Below are positions 5,122-6,581 of a stretch of DNA of 6,581 nucleotides, piece by piece. The notes below the pieces were generated by a model. It did not search any database. It was not told the origin of the DNA and saw only the letters and a list, made by a program, of their open reading frames with translations. Within the stretch, counting starts at the first letter, position 1. Each line of letters opens with the position of its first letter. The position numbers were made by a program, and so were the translations under genes. Source of the stretch: Archaeoglobaceae archaeon (GTDB lineage Archaea > Halobacteriota > Archaeoglobi > Archaeoglobales > Archaeoglobaceae); NCBI GenBank assembly GCA_027038095.1, contig JALVYA010000217.1, forward strand, positions 1-6,581, in the 5' to 3' direction.

Positions 5122-6048
5122 ATGGACGGGGAGGCAGGACACATTGACACCTTCAAATATTTTTTACTGCCATTCTGTCTATTCGTGTTTGGACTGTTTG
5201 CGTTAATGCTTGCCGTTTACTTTTCGGCATCAATACCCATATTCAAACACGAAGGTCTCAAAATATACACAACCAACGCATGGATTGCGTCTGAAAATCC
5301 GAACAAGGAATTTTACGGAGTGTTAGCTGCGATATACGGCAGCGTTTACACTTCTGTCCTCGCTGTTTTAATAGCCCTTCCGCTTTCGATATCTTTTGCA
5401 GTTTTCGTAATAGACTACGCCCCCTCAAAAATAAAGGAGCCCTTAATCGTGGCAACCGACATAATGGCAGGGCTTCCTACGATAATATACGGTATATGGG
5501 GAGCTTTCGTTCTGGTACCGCTGCTCAAGAAATACGTGATGATACCGCTTTACGAACACCTCTCTTTTATTCCTCTTTTTTCGTTTAAACCCGTAACGGG
5601 ATACAGCTACCTCTCCGCTGGAGTTCTGCTCGGCATCATGGTTACACCTTTCGCTTCTGCGATAATAAGAGAGGCATACAGAGCTCTGCCGTTCATGTAC
5701 AGAGAGGCTATTTACTCCTTAGGCGCCACGCGCTACGAAGCAACAAAACTGCTCGTAAAGCAGATCAAACCAGCAATAGTGGCAGGACTCTTACTTGCTT
5801 TCGGCAGAGCGATAGGAGAAACCGTTGCGGTCAGCTTAGTTATAGGCAACACCTTCAACATAAATCCGAGTCTGTTCGCTCCCGGCTATACGATATCCTC
5901 TCTCATAGCCAACCAGTTTGGAAACGCGTTCATATACAAGTACATGGTTCCAGCCCTGTTTGCAGCTGGTCTGTCGCTGTTCTTCATAGGTTTGGCTGTA
6001 AACGTGCTGGGGATTCTAATACTTAGGAGGTACGGATATGGCAGGTAG
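5122..6048 (+). CDS. pstC: Phosphate ABC transporter permease PstC
   Basis: A 308-residue inner-membrane permease, one of two subunits forming the phosphate channel. Hydrophobic segments by eye lie at about 13-35, 68-98, 105-135, 164-187, 219-245 and 277-301, i.e. six spans as expected. Family signatures include the AGLPTIIYGIWG stretch (116-127), the EAA coupling loop EAIYSLGATRYEA (195-207) that contacts the ATPase PstB, and GRAIGETVAVSLVIGN (228-243), a hallmark of PstC. An external loop (about 38-66) follows the first span. It starts 93 nt after pstS behind a perfect Shine-Dalgarno, and its last 11 nt overlap the start of pstA in another frame, indicating translational coupling and equal expression of the two permeases. 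Confidence 0.96.
   Translation: MDGEAGHIDTFKYFLLPFCLFVFGLFALMLAVYFSASIPIFKHEGLKIYTTNAWIASENPNKEFYGVLAAIYGSVYTSVLAVLIALPLSISFAVFVIDYAPSKIKEPLIVATDIMAGLPTIIYGIWGAFVLVPLLKKYVMIPLYEHLSFIPLFSFKPVTGYSYLSAGVLLGIMVTPFASAIIREAYRALPFMYREAIYSLGATRYEATKLLVKQIKPAIVAGLLLAFGRAIGETVAVSLVIGNTFNINPSLFAPGYTISSLIANQFGNAFIYKYMVPALFAAGLSLFFIGLAVNVLGILILRRYGYGR
6025..6031 (+). promoter_or_regulatory. Shine-Dalgarno of pstA inside the end of pstC
   Basis: AGGAGGT lies within the last codons of pstC, 6 nt before the ATG at 6038. It supports the overlapping pstA start. Confidence 0.8.
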
Positions 6049-6581
6049 TCTGAAGCTCAGACTGATTAAGGAGAAGCTGTTCCTGCTAACGATAGCGGTG
6101 TTAACAGTTGCTACTGTCGTCCCCCTGTTCCACATACTGTTCAGTATAGCGGCTGAGGGTTTGCCGGTACTGCTTAAAGGTGGCTGGAGTTTTATAACGG
6201 GAACTCTCGCCCCACCCGGCGACGGGCTTGGCGGCATCGGTCCGGCGATAGTTGGAACGTTTATCCTGACGTTTCTCGCCTCCCTGATAGGTCTGCCAGT
6301 GGCGGTCCTCACGGGCATATACGCTGCTGAATATCCGAACAGCAGGATAGGCAGAGCTACAAAGACTTTGCTGATGGTGATGATGGAATTCCCGACGATT
6401 CTCGTGGGCCTTTTCGTTATGGACATAATGGTACTGCCAATGGGTAGCTACTCTGCCATAGCAGGAGCTTTCGCTCTCGCAATAGTCATGATGCCGTATG
6501 TAGCTGTTTACACGGAGGAATCGTTGAAGAACATACCTCCAAAATACAGAGAAGGGGCCTTTGCTCTGGGTTTAACGAGGG
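6038..6581 (+). CDS. pstA: Phosphate ABC transporter permease PstA (partial, cut by window end)
   Basis: The first 181 codons of the second phosphate permease; the frame is open to the end of the window, so the C-terminal part lies outside. It begins MAGSLKLRLIKEKLF. The first membrane span is at about 14-38, followed by an external loop with the PstA-typical GGIGPAIVGT (65-74). Further spans lie at about 70-95, 110-135 and 139-158. PTILVGLF (119-126) and the start of the EAA loop, EGAFALGLTR (172-181), match the PstA family; this loop docks onto PstB. The ATG overlaps the last 11 nt of pstC and has its own strong Shine-Dalgarno. By family convention pstB should follow beyond the window. Confidence 0.95.
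   Translation, partial: MAGSLKLRLIKEKLFLLTIAVLTVATVVPLFHILFSIAAEGLPVLLKGGWSFITGTLAPPGDGLGGIGPAIVGTFILTFLASLIGLPVAVLTGIYAAEYPNSRIGRATKTLLMVMMEFPTILVGLFVMDIMVLPMGSYSAIAGAFALAIVMMPYVAVYTEESLKNIPPKYREGAFALGLTR

Noticed and set aside
6016..6426. Open frame on the minus strand, 136 codons
   Set aside because: It is antisense to the end of pstC and to pstA, whose translation matches the PstA family well.

Overview
The window looks like a chromosomal segment of a euryarchaeon, most likely a thermophilic one of the Archaeoglobales type. The visible reasons are TATA-box/BRE-like promoters instead of bacterial -35/-10 boxes, strong GGAGGT Shine-Dalgarno sites before pstC and pstA, heavy use of ATA (Ile) and AGA/AGG (Arg) codons, very charged Lys/Glu-rich proteins, and a PhoU protein fused to an N-terminal AbrB/SpoVT DNA-binding domain, a combination typical of Euryarchaeota. 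The genus assignment is inference only.

Right half (about 2840-6581): a phosphate-uptake locus. A PhoU-type regulator with an AbrB-like N-terminus reads leftward (3796 to 2840). Across a 131-bp AT-rich divergent promoter region, the high-affinity phosphate ABC transporter reads rightward: pstS (lipoprotein-type phosphate-binding protein, 3928-5028), pstC (permease, 5122-6048) and pstA (permease, from 6038, cut by the window end). The ATPase gene pstB is expected just beyond the window. PstS would deliver phosphate to the PstC/PstA channel, and the divergent PhoU protein is well placed to sense or control the transporter.

Left half (29-2676): a three-gene leftward cluster that I regard as the most interesting part. 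In transcription order it encodes an actin/MreB/ParM-superfamily protein (2676-1585), an almost entirely coiled-coil protein (1517-783) and a ParA/MinD-type deviant Walker ATPase (778-29). The last two genes are only 4 nt apart. Filament former, coiled-coil linker and ParA/MinD switch together suggest an intracellular positioning, segregation or cell-shape module. Both NTPases carry substitutions at acidic residues that are normally important for catalysis: Lys and Asn replace the two phosphate-loop Asp residues of the actin fold, and Asn replaces the catalytic Asp of the ParA A' motif. No ParB/ParR-like adaptor and no centromere-like repeats are visible, so an ordinary plasmid partition cassette is not supported.

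Between the two halves (2677-2839) lies a compact two-way regulatory region. It has TATA-like elements for the actin cluster on the minus strand. On the plus strand it has a well-spaced BRE/TATA, a very strong Shine-Dalgarno and an ATG opening a 28-codon frame that runs antisense into the 3' end of phoU. No rRNA, tRNA, CRISPR array, insertion sequence or integrase is seen.
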